Both the position numbers and the translations under genes were made by a program. A stretch of 64,000 nt of DNA from CBCOTE01 sp965112965 (GTDB lineage Bacteria > Desulfobacterota > Desulfovibrionia > Desulfovibrionales > Desulfovibrionaceae): positions 1-64,000 of the forward strand of contig CBCOTE010000001.1 of NCBI GenBank assembly GCA_965112965.1. Direction: 5' to 3'. This document shows positions 1 through 12,209 of this stretch, piece by piece (position 1 is the first letter of the stretch; the number at the start of each line of letters is the position of its first letter). The notes beneath the pieces were generated by a model. It worked only from the letters and a program-made list of their open reading frames with translations. It made no database searches and was not told where the DNA came from.

Positions 1-2401
1 AGGCCTAAACTTTCATGTAGATAGTCGACTAGATGTAGCAGCCCGATAAGATCGGTGACCTCTTGTCATCCACGTTAGCCACACCTAGATGTCAGGGTAG
101 AGTATAATCAGCAGGTCGGTCACGGGCATAACGCGATCCAAAAAAATAAATATATAAAAACTCTCAGAGCTCAGAATCAAACCAAATAAAACTATATATA
201 GTTACCTTAAGAATGAGCAGCTGGAACAGATTGCCACGACTGAAAAAATAGAGAATGAGTCCGGACACTATATTTCTTGTCTACTATCTAAACATAACGA
301 CCAAAAAATGCCTTGCTGATAACGCTACCATTTAAAGGTATAGCATATGAACCGCAACGGATTTATGAAGCTAAAAAAAACAATCAAAATTTAGTGGATA
401 CGCCAAACCACGCTCCATTGCCGAGAAAACGATAGATGACGATTTAACTTAGGTGTCCTATACAAAATTATGCACTCCCAGGCCAAAAAAAGGGGGCAGA
501 TCGGCTTAAAGTCGTATAGAAAACGTAGAAACACGACCTGGACATCCGGCACGCTGACAAATTTAGAGAGCAAATACAAACTATAACTAACAAAAAAAAT
601 AGCTTACAGTTAGCTATCCAAATCCTTATATACAGGCTGTAGATGCTCAAATATCTGTTAGAGTCATAAAAAGAATAACCCTTATATCGAAATTCGGATA
701 GAGGAAATCTCCCTCGAAAGGTCAAATAGAGTGACTCTCGGCAGTGCAGGTTGGGCACGATATCAAAAATATCTAGCCGCTAAACGCCAGATAGCGCTGT
801 ATATTAGCCAGGGCATACAAAAGAGTTAGCTAGATATTCGAGAATGCCATACAAAAAAATGCAGTGAAAAAACCGTAAAATGGCTTCCGTCAAGTCTACC
901 CCTTCCTGTTAAATTTTAGGCATAAAACGACATAAATTACACTCTACAGCTGCTTCATCCACTCCAGGTCTTTTATGCTGCATAATATTAACGGTCAGCT
1001 CTTATCGCACGTGAGCCGGAGAATAAGAATTCTATAACCGCACAACTAAAATCAAGGACCCTCCAGATGCCTTCAAAAAATCAACTTGTATGTGACTAAT
1101 CGGTTCATCGTGTCTCAGACCCTTAATCAATAGGTCATGATCGGAAAATAGAATATCAGAAATGCTACCACACACACCCTCAACAGCCAGATATGACACG
1201 CGAGACAATACCGAAAACTGACCGTCAGCCGAATGGCCTAAGCACCACAAAAATCAAGGGGGCTAAAATAACAACATCCGCTTGCTTATGATAATACACC
1301 ACATATATCCATGAACTACATTCACGACCACCATTTCCCACAGATACCTGGATACGAGATGACCTAATAAAAATTTTCGCACGAAACAACTGCAACACAC
1401 TAACGTCGTTCCTAAACAGATATAACCTAGGCAGCCTTTATCAACCGACCATATGTAACCTATTTTAATTCCGCCATGAATACGATAAGTTTGAGATCTA
1501 AAAATCTCCAGAGCAGTGCCTAGATGGTTAGCAAACTATGCTCAGACATAAAGTGAACAACGCCATATAGACCTGCACTACTAAAAAAAATAATTACCAC
1601 TTCTATGGACTAGCTACGAAAATCGCCGACTCCATAAGAAGGCCATAGCCATCGCCCGTAGCCTCCACGCTCGCCATACTTAAACGCCTACTCGACAGAC
1701 ATAGTCATGATCAGAAGCGCCTACGTCCAATCCGCTTAAACAGCAGCCCGAGTATTGCTTCGCTACATACCCGAATGAGCTGGACATGCGTTTAGCAAAC
1801 AGGGCCGAAGAAGAAGATAATAACGTTCTGCAATCACAATAAGGCAGACAGCCAACTATGTCATCTATGGCATAATAAGTTGATAAGATGAGAAAGCCCC
1901 AAGTATTATGAATTCGCAGAAAAAATATGACAGCATAAAATCTGGCCATCACAACATACTCTCCACTTAACAGCTAAAATCTCTGACTGATCCATCGATA
2001 TTGATGAATATTTTATACGATATTGAGTACTAATGTTCGGAATTTCTTGCTACAACCCCTGTTGCAACATTGCTTCGGCAAAAAAAAGGTACCAGTTAAA
2101 AAAAGCACTTTGAACGACGGCGCCCTATTCAAAAAACGGCCGTATCATAATAAATGACCTTAACTTAACCAACATAACCGATCCCTTCGATATGACAATA
2201 TTCCAGGGCCAAATCCAAACTATAATTGACCAGCAAGATGGCTTCATTCATTATATTTGAAATCGGCTAGACGAAAAGAAACTAAACCCAAAACTCACCT
2301 TCACATGAGCTTTTCCCGAATAAGCTAGATCATCGGTACGGGCGCATATATAGATAATATGATACAATCTTAACTAAATAATATTATCCGAAAAATATCA
2401 A
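1..2401. other. Gene-poor eroded DNA
   Basis: No intact gene is visible on either strand. The stretch is AT-rich with many A-runs of six or more and frequent stops in all frames. The open frames present (for example about 1032-1250 and 1680-1952, minus) show no motif or family I recognise and are probably chance frames or remains of genes. I saw no tRNA, hairpin terminator or repeat family in it. Confidence 0.6.
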
Positions 2402-2581
2402 GGGCTTACACGTCAATCTCTACAGCATACTCTAGCACATGACCTGAATCTTCGGGACGACTCCACCACTGTGTTCGACCTGGCGTTGGCTTTAGTCAAA
2501 ATCTACGACAGCCAGGTGATAGTCGTAACTAAAACAGAATCTTTCACGATGCGACCGAGCCTAACCAAAAGACGTCAGTGA
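2402..2581 (+). pseudogene. Unidentified gene remnant
   Basis: An uninterrupted plus-strand frame of about 59 codons ends at a TGA. It reads like real protein: LAHDLNLRDDSTTVFDLALA is followed by KIYDSQVIVVTKTESF. The base composition is higher in G+C than the surrounding DNA. There is no credible start with a ribosome-binding site, and the frame is broken upstream, so I read it as the surviving tail of an eroded gene. I do not recognise the family. It could also be a chance open frame. Confidence 0.3.
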
Positions 2582-2903
2582 ACAATTTAAAGCTAACCCA
2601 GGAGCATCTCTATGCAAGTCTTTTCTTATCTTTTTACGACTGCCCAAGCAAAATATTAGGCGTATAGTCGCCATTAAACGGCATTTTCTGGCCCCACTTA
2701 AGCTAAAATAACTAACAAGGCTGACGCCGCGACCAAAACTCTCTAGCGCATGACTGACTCCTAGCGCCCACGCGCTGTAGCCCGACCCGACTCCTAGCTT
2801 GCACCCAGGCTTTTATACGGGAGAGTAAGGGCTTCAACCACGTATCTTTGGCGCCCGGAAAACTCTTGCTAGCATCAAACTAAATCGCTCGCACTATATC
2901 TCA

Positions 2904-4070
2904 CTATACCTTGGCTTCAGCCCGATGCACAGATTCGCTATCGGATAACCTCACCCTCAACTGGCCACAGGCCGCGGCTATATCCGCGCCCTTACTCTTA
3001 CGCAAAGTTACGGTCATATATTTTGCACGCAGCAGGTTCTCGAAAGCCAATACTCTCTCCGGTGACGGCGTAGCGTAAGACAGCCCAGGTACCTGATTAT
3101 AGGTTATAAGGTTCACTTTAGCCTTACGGTCCTCTAACAATTTTACCAACTGCCTAGCCTCTGCTAGACCGTCATTTATATCCTTTAGGAGCAGGTATTC
3201 GTAGGTAATACGCTGCCTCGACTTAAGCGGGTAACGGTCAAGGGTGGTCATAAGCTCTGACAGGGGGAAAAATGCCGCGCGAGGCATGATTCGTTCCCTG
3301 AGCTCCTGAGTCGGCGCGTGCAGCGAAATGGCCAAAGAGACTCGGGCCACGGCCCCCAACTCGTCCAACCCTCTGGGTAACCCTACTGTTGATACTGTAA
3401 TCCGCCGCGGAGAAAAATTTAAGCCCTGGATATGCACTAGAATCTCCAGTGCCCGCAGAAGTTCGCCCAGGTTTAACAGTGGCTCGCCCATGCCCATAAA
3501 CACCAGCCTCCTGAGTCGCCTAGGCTCGATACCGGCAGCCGTCTGCCGCGCTAAATACACTCGGCCCAACAATACCTGCCCAAGGATCTCACCGACTCGT
3601 AGATTACGGGTAAATCCCATAGTCCCGGTTGAGCAAAAGCTACACCCCAAAATACATCCCACCTGAGTGGATAAACACTGAGTAACGTAGCCGGTCCTGG
3701 CCGCTCCATTCAAGTGCGTCCTCCAGCTTCTCATCACACCCTCGCCACCCATACCCCCTCTGTCTGACGATTCGTCGAGGTCAAAGGGAATGAGCACAGT
3801 CTCAATACGTGCTCCGTCTGCGAGTTCTAATAGCAGCTTGACCGTGCCATCACAGCTCACGACCTCGGAGACAATACGCGGCCAAGAAATAATCGCCCGC
3901 TCGGTCAAGGCGACGCGCAGTCCCTTGCCTAAATCGGTCATGACAGCCAAATCGGCCACGCCTTTGTGCCACAGCCAACGAAAAAGCTGCCGGCCGCGGT
4001 AGACGGGTTCACCAAGGGAGACCACAAAGGCCTCCAGCTCTGGCAAGACCAAATCGAGAAGGTTAATCAC
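2904..4070 (-). CDS. rlmN: Dual-specificity RNA methyltransferase RlmN
   Basis: Radical-SAM enzyme that methylates C2 of A2503 in 23S rRNA and A37 in some tRNAs, supporting translational fidelity. The 388-residue product carries the radical-SAM cluster motif CILGCSFC (Cys139, Cys143, Cys146), the RlmN stretch FMGMGEPLLN, the SAM-binding ITVSTVG, and the second catalytic Cys near the C-terminus in GADIAAACGQL. Length is near the usual 350-390. A glycine- and arginine-rich insertion sits just before the cluster motif, around residues 100-125. The start codon is GTG, and I see no clear Shine-Dalgarno sequence. It stands alone, with eroded DNA on both sides and no visible terminator. Identity is secure from the motifs. 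Confidence 0.96.
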   Translation of the reverse strand: MINLLDLVLPELEAFVVSLGEPVYRGRQLFRWLWHKGVADLAVMTDLGKGLRVALTERAIISWPRIVSEVVSCDGTVKLLLELADGARIETVLIPFDLDESSDRGGMGGEGVMRSWRTHLNGAARTGYVTQCLSTQVGCILGCSFCSTGTMGFTRNLRVGEILGQVLLGRVYLARQTAAGIEPRRLRRLVFMGMGEPLLNLGELLRALEILVHIQGLNFSPRRITVSTVGLPRGLDELGAVARVSLAISLHAPTQELRERIMPRAAFFPLSELMTTLDRYPLKSRQRITYEYLLLKDINDGLAEARQLVKLLEDRKAKVNLITYNQVPGLSYATPSPERVLAFENLLRAKYMTVTLRKSKGADIAAACGQLRVRLSDSESVHRAEAKV

Positions 4071-5692
4071 AGGGCAGTCCAGTAGTTAAAAAACGAAATA
4101 AAAAAAACTAAGAGCCAGACAAGGCCAAATGGTACCGTTCCCCACAAAAAATAAAAGGTTAACCTTGACCAGAGAAAAAAATAACTAAACTATCCACACC
4201 AAAAATTCTTAGAACCATTCCTAGCCCTTAGTAGTGGCAGACCACGAACTCGGATATATTATAAAATTTGTCAGCTAGATGGCTCTTGAACAAGACCTCG
4301 TACAGCAGCTGATGACAGGACCAAACTTCAAACTCAAGAAACCTATAACTCGTGTTATTAGGCATAGACTCACATTAATCCTTTGGCCACGCTAGATATT
4401 GCAGTTCACACTGGAGCCAAGAGCCATGTAGGCGCTCTCGCAGACCTTTAATATCAACCGTCTCAATAAGTCGATAATAGTCATCCAAAAATATAAAAAC
4501 ACAATCTGTATATATAAATCTGAATGTAGGTAGTTGCGCGCAAGTTAGCACATAAGTTCTATATTGACCGGAATAAAATCCCACATGGGTAAAAATCGTG
4601 CGGGCAGAATTAGCACCATTTTTTAAGATACTAAAAATTCACTCGCCTTCGACATATTCCACGGTACAAAGTTTTCCCCATATCTTTGAACAGATAAGTT
4701 ACGGTATCAAATTAATCTTAGGGCAATTCTTCAAAGTAGCGGCACATACCCTACAATAGTATGGACGAAACCAGTTTCTTCTCACCTCTTTCGTTCTTAA
4801 TCTACCTGACACGGAAGAAAGTAGCCATTACAACGACAAAGTCTATACAGAAGATGAACGTCGAAGATTATGCACACAAAAAAATAACAGGAATTCTCGG
4901 ACTCCAATATTACGCAACTCGTCCATGATATCAAAAAATAAAACGTAGTCGAGAATATCTTGAAAGCCGTGGACTATATCCATAATAAACGCCTAGACCA
5001 TGGCAGAGACAGTTAATCGCGAAACACAAGAGGCATAAATGTCAAAGATACAATTACGGTATATAGTATCACCTAAAAAAACTAGTAAAATAAATTTTTA
5101 CCTGCACTTCAGTCCTCTAAGTCCTAGCTAAAGTCCCAAGGCTGGAATAAATAAGAACAGATTAAATAAATAGCTGGTCATTGTTCGATATCTAAGGCCT
5201 TGATCATATAACTAAACTTAGCCATATGTAGTCTCTAGGTGGGAGGCATATACGATATCGAATTGACAGAAATTATAAAGTACATCAATCTTTTACAACG
5301 CGGTCATGATATAGGATTAAATGTACCATCTATATAAAAAAAGTCAACGGGTAATGTCAATTTCTAAAAAAACTTCCGGACTGCAACAATTCACACTGCA
5401 AACGGTGTTAATGAGATATGTATCGTAGCCATTACGCATAATAATCATGAGGGCATTCAATATCTTTGAACGGATAGGCCGTTTACGGCCTCCTAGAGTC
5501 ACGGGATGCCTAACCTGGAAGCAGAACTCACTGCCCGCCCGGACGTCCATTTTACAATTAGGACTAATAAGAGCAATAGATCCGACATCGAAATGAATAG
5601 CAGACCAGATTTTCGCCGGCCAGCCAAGGCTGAACCATCCGACGCCTTACGGCCTTGACCATTGCTACCTTTAAGACTACAAAAAATTTCAC
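4071..5692. other. Gene-poor eroded DNA
   Basis: Between rlmN and the tRNA-Arg gene I see no supported gene. Stops are frequent on both strands, A-runs are common, and the short frames (about 4375-4584 and 5344-5550, minus) show no recognisable domain. A small GGCC-containing hairpin lies near 5488-5500 but lacks a T-run, so I do not call it a terminator. Confidence 0.55.
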
Positions 5693-5769
5693 GCGCCCGT
5701 AGCTCAACCGGATAGAGCGCCGGACTTCGAATCCGTAGGCCGCAGGTTCGAATCCTGCCGGGCGCACCA
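5693..5769 (+). tRNA. tRNA-Arg (anticodon TCG)
   Basis: A full cloverleaf folds by eye. The acceptor stem pairs GCGCCCG with CGGGCGC, the D-stem is GCTC/GAGC, and the anticodon loop is CTTCGAA, giving anticodon TCG. The T-arm pairs GCAGG with CCTGC around the loop TTCGAAT, and CCA is encoded. Anticodon TCG reads CGN arginine codons. The first anticodon-stem pair (27-43) is C opposite T rather than a Watson-Crick pair, which is mildly unusual; the other four pairs hold. The gene lies on the plus strand among eroded DNA, away from other RNA genes. Confidence 0.95.
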
Positions 5770-7190
5770 CGAAAATCAAAGAATTACTGCCTGTCTAGAC
5801 TACAGCCCAGTTCTAATTGTATAAACGTCCTGACCGTCAAATATAAAAAACTACAGATTGTCCATAAGCATGGTAGACTTCCTTGGTCGATGATATAACC
5901 GGGGACGATGGATCTACTGAACTTCAGCCCGAATACCACCTCAACCATGGCCCTACCCATACTCTGCCCTGCCCACTAGAACCAAGAGAAGAGCGCTAAT
6001 CGGCCTTATAGCCTTCTATAATGAGTAAAGTCTATAGCGATTATTATTCACATCATACTATGCAAGATCGTCAAAAAAAATAAATCGCCTGCGGTAAACT
6101 CATCAAATCTATCGCCGCGTTGTTCGCCCAGCTGGTGCGTATAGCCTCTTATGCCGGCTACCTCTTCCGCACGAAACTAGCAATATGCATACGTCACACC
6201 TAATATATAATGCACCCCGGGCATGATATCTAGCCATTCCAAAAAAAAACAATCCACCCGTTTTTTAGGAATACAATGACATTCATCTCCCACATACTAA
6301 ATAAAAAACTATATAGAAAACCGATCAACCAATAAAAAAAGCTATTACTTACTGCTATCCTTTTATGAGCAACTTCAATTTCACAGTTTTATCTAAAGAA
6401 TGGCAGTGAAGCTATAATATTCCGCATGGAACCATTACAGACCACCGCGGCCATATTGTCTTCCAATATAATAGCCTCCTGTTTTGTGAACTAGTCCTGC
6501 AATCTAGTAATTTTTTTATACTCCTGCGATGTCTGCTAGCTTATAACTTAATAGTTGTGCTTATAGTCTGACTAAAAAAGGTGCATGTCAGAGCCGACAA
6601 AAAAACCAATAATTATTAACATATTGAATATGATGACTAAGATCATATTTCTATCTAGCTGACACTACTAACGACCGAGTTGCGGCCCTTATCTTATTTT
6701 GGAGACACGCCTCATTCTAACTTGAACTGATTAAACTTACGCCACAACGTAACTTGTGGATTGTCTAAGATCCAGGCAAGCAACCCTTTCATGTATCCCG
6801 AATATTCCAAAACAAACTCAATATGCCAGTGCCCTATCTACTCCAGGCTCAGAAGATGTTTTTTATTTTACAGCCCCGATGTCTATCTGCTGGATATTAC
6901 GGATAAGAATTGAACGGAGATTAATGACTCAAGGTCACACAGGACCATAGCATAACCCGCCATGTTTCTAGCTTACGCGCGTTAACTAAAAACCATCGAC
7001 CATAAGAAAAATGTAAAGTCCAGACTATTAGATAGCATGAAGCAGCTTCGCCTGTATAAAAAAAATAAAATATTTCTAAATCTCGTCTAGTCTAACCGAA
7101 CGCACTATACAAGTCGACGCGATCCTCTGTGGCGCTCGATGACCAAATAGATCATGGCCAGCTCCACTCCAGTGCTTTTATCTACTAAAA
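5770..7190. other. Gene-poor eroded DNA
   Basis: No gene is supported here. Plus-strand runs such as the one near 6100-6180, which reads like KLIKSIAALFAQLVRIASY, look protein-like for some 25 codons before breaking. I cannot assign them. A-runs of seven or more are frequent. The 64-codon frame at 6756-6950 has no recognisable features. Confidence 0.5.
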
Positions 7191-7349
7191 GACTTATGGG
7201 AAGCACTCCGGATCGACACTGTTGCCTTGCCCATAGCACGGCCCGGATACACGGTGCTCATGCCCTGTCTGGTCTCAGCAACCCAAACTAGGCCTAGTGA
7301 CATGCGTCGTATTCTCGAACAGATTCAGCAATGTCTGCTACAAATATAG
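7191..7349 (+). pseudogene. Unidentified gene remnant
   Basis: A 52-codon plus-strand frame ends at TAG. Its coding-like composition and sequence (DLWEALRIDTVALPIARPGY, then TQTRPSDMRRILEQIQQCLL) suggest the end of a former protein. The upstream sequence is shifted and stopped. I do not recognise the family, and there is no start or ribosome-binding site. It is most likely a C-terminal fragment of an eroded gene; a chance open frame cannot be excluded. Confidence 0.3.
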
Positions 7350-8800
7350 TGATGAATCCAGACTCGACTCGTTTCTTCGTACGTAGTTTCAAATTCATCT
7401 TCAGCTGTAACGCCATTGCCTTCAACTATCTAGCTTAAACGAATAGGATCCAAAACAAGCAAATTACATCTTCGGCCGGAGAACTCTGAAAATACCGTAC
7501 GGGAACTATATCGCATGGCCCATTTGGTATCCTGTCATCTGTACAACGATATAATTGTATAGAACTACAATCAAACTTAGAATATCCTCTTGACGATTAA
7601 AGGTGCCCTAAATGGTATCCTGACGAGTATGTAGCTACTAACATTTTCTGATATTATCTGAAGATTGAGCTTTTAGTGTGGCTTACCGTACTGGACATAG
7701 TCGTGGGGCTACCTACCCCAGACGAAATGACAGACATAATCACGGTCATGGCTAAGCTGCCGCCCCTCCAAAAAAAGGCAACACTCACAAAACATAATCA
7801 AATATACACGGACTCTGATGACTATTGCATATTATAACTAAGTCTATTTTAGACGCTAAGTTATACTTGTCTAACCGTAACAAAAATATGCATTGTACTA
7901 TTAAAATACCTACTCCTGCCCAAATACTATTAGATCCTCTAGGCTACTGGATATAAATGGTCATAACCGGGAAAAATCCTCAAAATAACTCTTTGCTGCT
8001 TCGACCTCAACTTGATATTCGCGCTCTTCAGTTTCTACACACACTGTAATAAACTATTCACCCTCTCCCGTAACCAAGTAGACCATCTATCATCTCGAAC
8101 TACAACACCATACACTACTTAAACATTATTTTTATGCCCGACCTGTAATCGCATCTACTGGGTCAGTTTACAAAAAAAAACGACTAACCCCGACGCCGAT
8201 TCAATAGCTTTCTGGCCAGCTTAAACTATGTGCCAATGTCAATATCTTTAGACTGAGATAAACTAATAATAACTCTGGCTACAAAAAAATATGCCTTCTA
8301 CCGCTTACATTTGGCTAATCGTTAGGATGTAATCAACGGACAACTACGGCAACTTACTGATATTGCGTAAAAAATAATGCTTTTTTTAGGAATAGCCTTA
8401 TAATTGCGTAGAATAGTCAGGTGTCCAAATACATACAAGATGCCCCCCCGAAAAACAACCCGACTCCTAATAGGAGATTAACGTACAGACCTATGGACGA
8501 CAAAAAATAAACGACAAGTTAACTTAATTCGGCGAGTTCAAGTATAAAAGAAATATAATAAGTACCAATTATACATTGAACCATGCAAAAACCGCTATTG
8601 GTACCATACTGCAAATATTTTTTTATAATTAACTACACCATTTGGCAGCTTACAGAATACGACAACTATTATAGAATCGTACAGAACTATTTAAGGCAAC
8701 TAGCATAAAATAAAAGAATTGGCCAAGACCGGACACTAAACCGAGTGGCTGCTGTTGACGGTCTGGAGGATAGGAAGATAACAATGTTCCAGACAGAAAA
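7350..8800. other. Gene-poor eroded DNA
   Basis: This is the 3' side of the EipA-like gene. I see no gene, RNA or terminator. A short protein-like plus frame occurs near 7680-7760 but is not assignable. Poly(A) runs are common. Confidence 0.5.
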
Positions 8801-10117
8801 TTAGAATGGGTTATAGGTCTTCGTGTCGGTATAATGCATATACCCCACACTTACCCCCACTCGCAAGCCATGACCACTACGAATAGGAGCAAGAAACACG
8901 TCCAAATTTTGTTGATAATTAACACTATATCCTTCCACTACATAGATACTGCCATCCATACCCAGAAAACGTTGAAAAAGCATCTGAGGATCAGTCAAAT
9001 TGAAAAGCAAAGTGAAGACTTTGCCGCCGTTGCCGCCCAAGTCCAATCCGATGGTCGGACTCTGCCAGTAGATATGGCGCGTCATACCATTCTTGAACCA
9101 TAAGTCACCTTCGCCGTAACGAAAACCTACGATCACTGCACCGGTACTTTCCTCACCCATAATGTAGCCGGTAGGCTGACCGTGGTCCTTAAAAATTTTA
9201 TCTAGAATCTGGGCCAGAGCCAAAGAATATTCGCCAAAAAAACGCTCAATCTCTTGGCGCATCTCATCCTTGGTAAAAGTCTCATGCCCTCCATAACGAT
9301 TCTTGATGCGCGGTTCGCGGAGCATAGTGTCGTCCTTTTTCTGGCCCTGTCCCTGAGCATAACGGGCTTGGATATCGATGTCAGGACCTAGCTGCGATTC
9401 TGCCGGTAGCTGGGATGACTCACCTTTGTATGGCGATCCTGGCTGTGACTGCCAGATAGGAGCCTGAGCTGGCTGAACTGGCTGTGACTGCCAGATAGGA
9501 GCCTGAGCTGGCTGAACTGGCTGTGACTGCCAGATAGGAGCCTGAGCTGGCTGAACTGGCTGTGACTGCCAGATAGGAGCCTGAGCTGGCTGAACTGGCT
9601 GTGACTGCCAGATAGGAGCCTGAGCTGGCTGAACTGGCTGTGACTGCCAGATAGGAGCCTGAGCTGGCTGAACTGGCTGTGACTGCCAGATAGGAGCCTG
9701 AGCTGGCTGAACTGGCTGTGACTGCCAGATAGGAGCCTGAGCTGGCTGAACTGGCTGTGACTGCCAGATAGGAGCCTGAGCTGGCTGAACTGGCTGTGAC
9801 TGCCAGATAGGAGCCTGAGCTGGCTGAACTGGCTGTGACTGCCAGATAGGAGCCTGAGCTGGCTGAACTGGCTGTGACTGCCAGATAGGAGCCTGAGCTG
9901 GCTGAACTGGCTGTGACTGCCAGATAGGAGCCTGAGCTGGCTGAACTGGCTGTGACTGCCAGATAGGAGCCTGAGCTGGCTGAACTGGCTGTGACTGCCA
10001 GATAGGAGCCTGAGCTGGCTGAACTGGCTGAATTTTGAAGTCTAATGATTTAGCGCCCGTAGGTAACGCATCGAGTATCCAGTAGCAAACGAACAGAAGA
10101 ACAAAAAAATTATACAT
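8801..10117 (-). CDS. DUF1134/EipA-family envelope protein with a 15-copy repeat
   Basis: Predicted exported protein of 438 residues. Residues 1-22 form a signal peptide with a hydrophobic core. Residues 30-224 are fifteen identical 13-residue repeats, QPVQPAQAPIWQS. Residues about 275-438 match the DUF1134 (EipA) domain: GFRYGEGDLWFKNG, YWQSPTIGLDLGGNGGKVF, the Leu-Phe-Asn-Leu stretch, APIRSGHGLRVGVSVGYMHY and the terminal TYNPF. In alpha-proteobacteria EipA is a small periplasmic beta-barrel-like protein needed for envelope integrity; that role here is inferred from the family. The usual family member is about 190-250 residues, so the repeat block explains the extra length. No neighbours are retained. 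The ATG start fits the signal peptide; the ribosome-binding site is weak. Confidence 0.85.
   Translation of the reverse strand: MYNFFVLLFVCYWILDALPTGAKSLDFKIQPVQPAQAPIWQSQPVQPAQAPIWQSQPVQPAQAPIWQSQPVQPAQAPIWQSQPVQPAQAPIWQSQPVQPAQAPIWQSQPVQPAQAPIWQSQPVQPAQAPIWQSQPVQPAQAPIWQSQPVQPAQAPIWQSQPVQPAQAPIWQSQPVQPAQAPIWQSQPVQPAQAPIWQSQPVQPAQAPIWQSQPVQPAQAPIWQSQPGSPYKGESSQLPAESQLGPDIDIQARYAQGQGQKKDDTMLREPRIKNRYGGHETFTKDEMRQEIERFFGEYSLALAQILDKIFKDHGQPTGYIMGEESTGAVIVGFRYGEGDLWFKNGMTRHIYWQSPTIGLDLGGNGGKVFTLLFNLTDPQMLFQRFLGMDGSIYVVEGYSVNYQQNLDVFLAPIRSGHGLRVGVSVGYMHYTDTKTYNPF
9446..10030 (-). repeat. Fifteen tandem copies of a 39-bp unit
   Basis: Fifteen head-to-tail 39-bp units, identical as far as I can read, lie inside the EipA-like gene. 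Each encodes 13 residues (QPVQPAQAPIWQS), so gain or loss of a unit keeps the reading frame. The proline- and glutamine-rich unit with one Trp would give an extended linker between the membrane or signal region and the DUF1134 domain. The flank continues as QPGSP, a diverged edge of the array. Confidence 0.97.
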
Positions 10118-12209
10118 AGCGTGGTCTCTAGCTACTAAACAGACCAGTAGCAGGTCAGTGGGTGTATATTTACCTAAGTTTCTTCAACCGCAATCATCAA
10201 TAATACAAGCATCTAGCACTGAAATAAAAAATTTACATCCACTACTATATGCCTAAGCATGCCAAAACAAGAGAACTTCTGCGATGCTATTATAGACTAT
10301 ATCAATCCATCACGATAATTTAACGTTAATCTGCATCCTCTTTTTTTTATAAAAAATCTTTATTTAAAAACCTCTGCCGACTCCTCTGACCACACGCCCA
10401 CCACCCCGATTATCAAACCGATGGCTCTCTGGTGCAAGACATAATCCTTAACTATCAAATATTATGACTAAACTTAATTTTTATAATGTTGTCTTAATAA
10501 ATCCTAAAATACGAGAAAAGATGCCACACATACTATTCTGTCTTCAGTCTCGACTTGCAACACCGTGAGAAAGAAAATCTCTGTAAAACCTAAATACCGC
10601 AACAGGCACAAAAAAATCACGTAAAAGACGGATGCGGCTTTCCAAGCTGATTACAGCCATCGCAAAAAAAATCATACCTAAGCTGCGGCCTATACGGCGT
10701 GTCGCCTGACCTACTCAACATAATTTCTCTCAGCCACCCATTAAAAAGGCTCTGCTTTCCAGCGCCGACGAATATTTTGAACACCCACTTTTGCTAACAC
10801 AGAAGTAAAAAACAATCTTCTTACATATTTGGAATAGTCCGCTGCTGACACTATGTCCGATAAGCTCGGCCACAATATCGCCCCCCCCAGTCTCATAAAA
10901 TTCATGCCTATCTGAGTAACCGGGGACCGTATCTTCATAATATGCAACATAAAATAACAGCATAACCTCTGAGAACTCAAGATTATTTTTTATCTAATTA
11001 CTTGGCCTACTCACCCCGCCACCGTAACTAGCCCTTTCGGAATTGGCTATATCCAGAGATTTGTCAAGTAAATCCAAAGCTAGACCCTTCACAACTCCTA
11101 TGTTAAATACGATTATCTGGCTATCGCCACCTCCATAGTAACCCTTGCCCTTCAGTTTAACGCCTATTTTCTCAGCAACTTGATAGGGTTGTTGTGCGAT
11201 ACTATATAATCCTTAGATAATCATTTGTCGACCTAATGGCTGGAATCTCCGCCACCGCCTGTCTCACCATCGCCAATTAATCTATTAATTTCTGTTATCT
11301 TTACGACCAAGACAAAATTGAGTTCATATTGTGGGTGAAAACATGAAAATACCACATATCATATATAGTTCCATTGGCATCAGCGGTTCCGGGATCCAAC
11401 GAATACTGCACCAGTACCCCCCTGCAAAAAAAAATAACGTGGTTCTATTTACAACTCTACTAACTGTCGGATAAACTTAATAGCCACTGGCTTATGCTTC
11501 GAGACGGCCAGGCACTTTGACAGACTAATCTTAAAAATCAACACTAAGTATCTAATAGCCAATACTTAGGCTTATGTCAGCCCGATGCTATACTTAGCCA
11601 TCATCTCAATTCCAATAAGTTGACCTTCATCGAACCCTAACGTCATACTCATAGACCAGCAATATCTTCTCCAATTCGGGACTATTTAGGACCACATGAG
11701 TTTCATAAACACACCTTACTGCAGTTCTAAATTGGGAACCACCCAGTAGATCCTCGGTCGGCATATATAAGATTATCACGCCTTATCACATTTTACGTAC
11801 TCACAAATTCAAACCTTGTGCTACATCGATTTTGACCTCATATATGAAAATCAGCCTCAGCGCAACAGACCTACAACTTTACTTACACCATTGCAGGAAC
11901 CTAATGCACGCCATCATGATGAGTAAACATCCGGCATACTAGGTCTGTTATCACTAACCCCATGGTCCCTCAATCTTAACATTGATATTCCAGTTCGCCT
12001 AGTTTATATGCTTGGTATAGAGGATCAGATTAAAGTGGCATTGTCCCCACGCTGGCCATGTTACAGCACGCCCTAAGTATACTCGGTGCAGTTCCTACCC
12101 TAACGATGACAAGCAATAATTTTCGGTCAATCACTCCTATGCGCTCGGCTGTAGAAAACTTAAACATGACCATAAAAGCTTTAAATGGCCGTAGTGCTCA
12201 TCCTTTAGC
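10118..12209. other. Gene-poor eroded DNA
   Basis: No gene is supported. Short frames on the minus strand (10730-10980) lack recognisable features. A GC-rich C-run occurs at about 10880. The sequence between 11550 and 12200 has a few coding-like stretches on the plus strand that break after 20-45 codons. Confidence 0.5.

Noticed and set aside
5564..5779. Minus-strand 71-codon frame containing RPAGFEPAAYGFEVRRS
   Set aside because: It is the antisense translation of the tRNA-Arg gene, a well-known false ORF pattern.
9446..10030. Regular repeats that could suggest a CRISPR array
   Set aside because: The 39-bp units are contiguous, with no unique spacers, and are in frame within a secreted protein gene.
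10373..10387. CTGCCGACTCCTCTG, also at about 36063-36077
   Set aside because: A single shared 15-mer is expected by chance in a window of this size.
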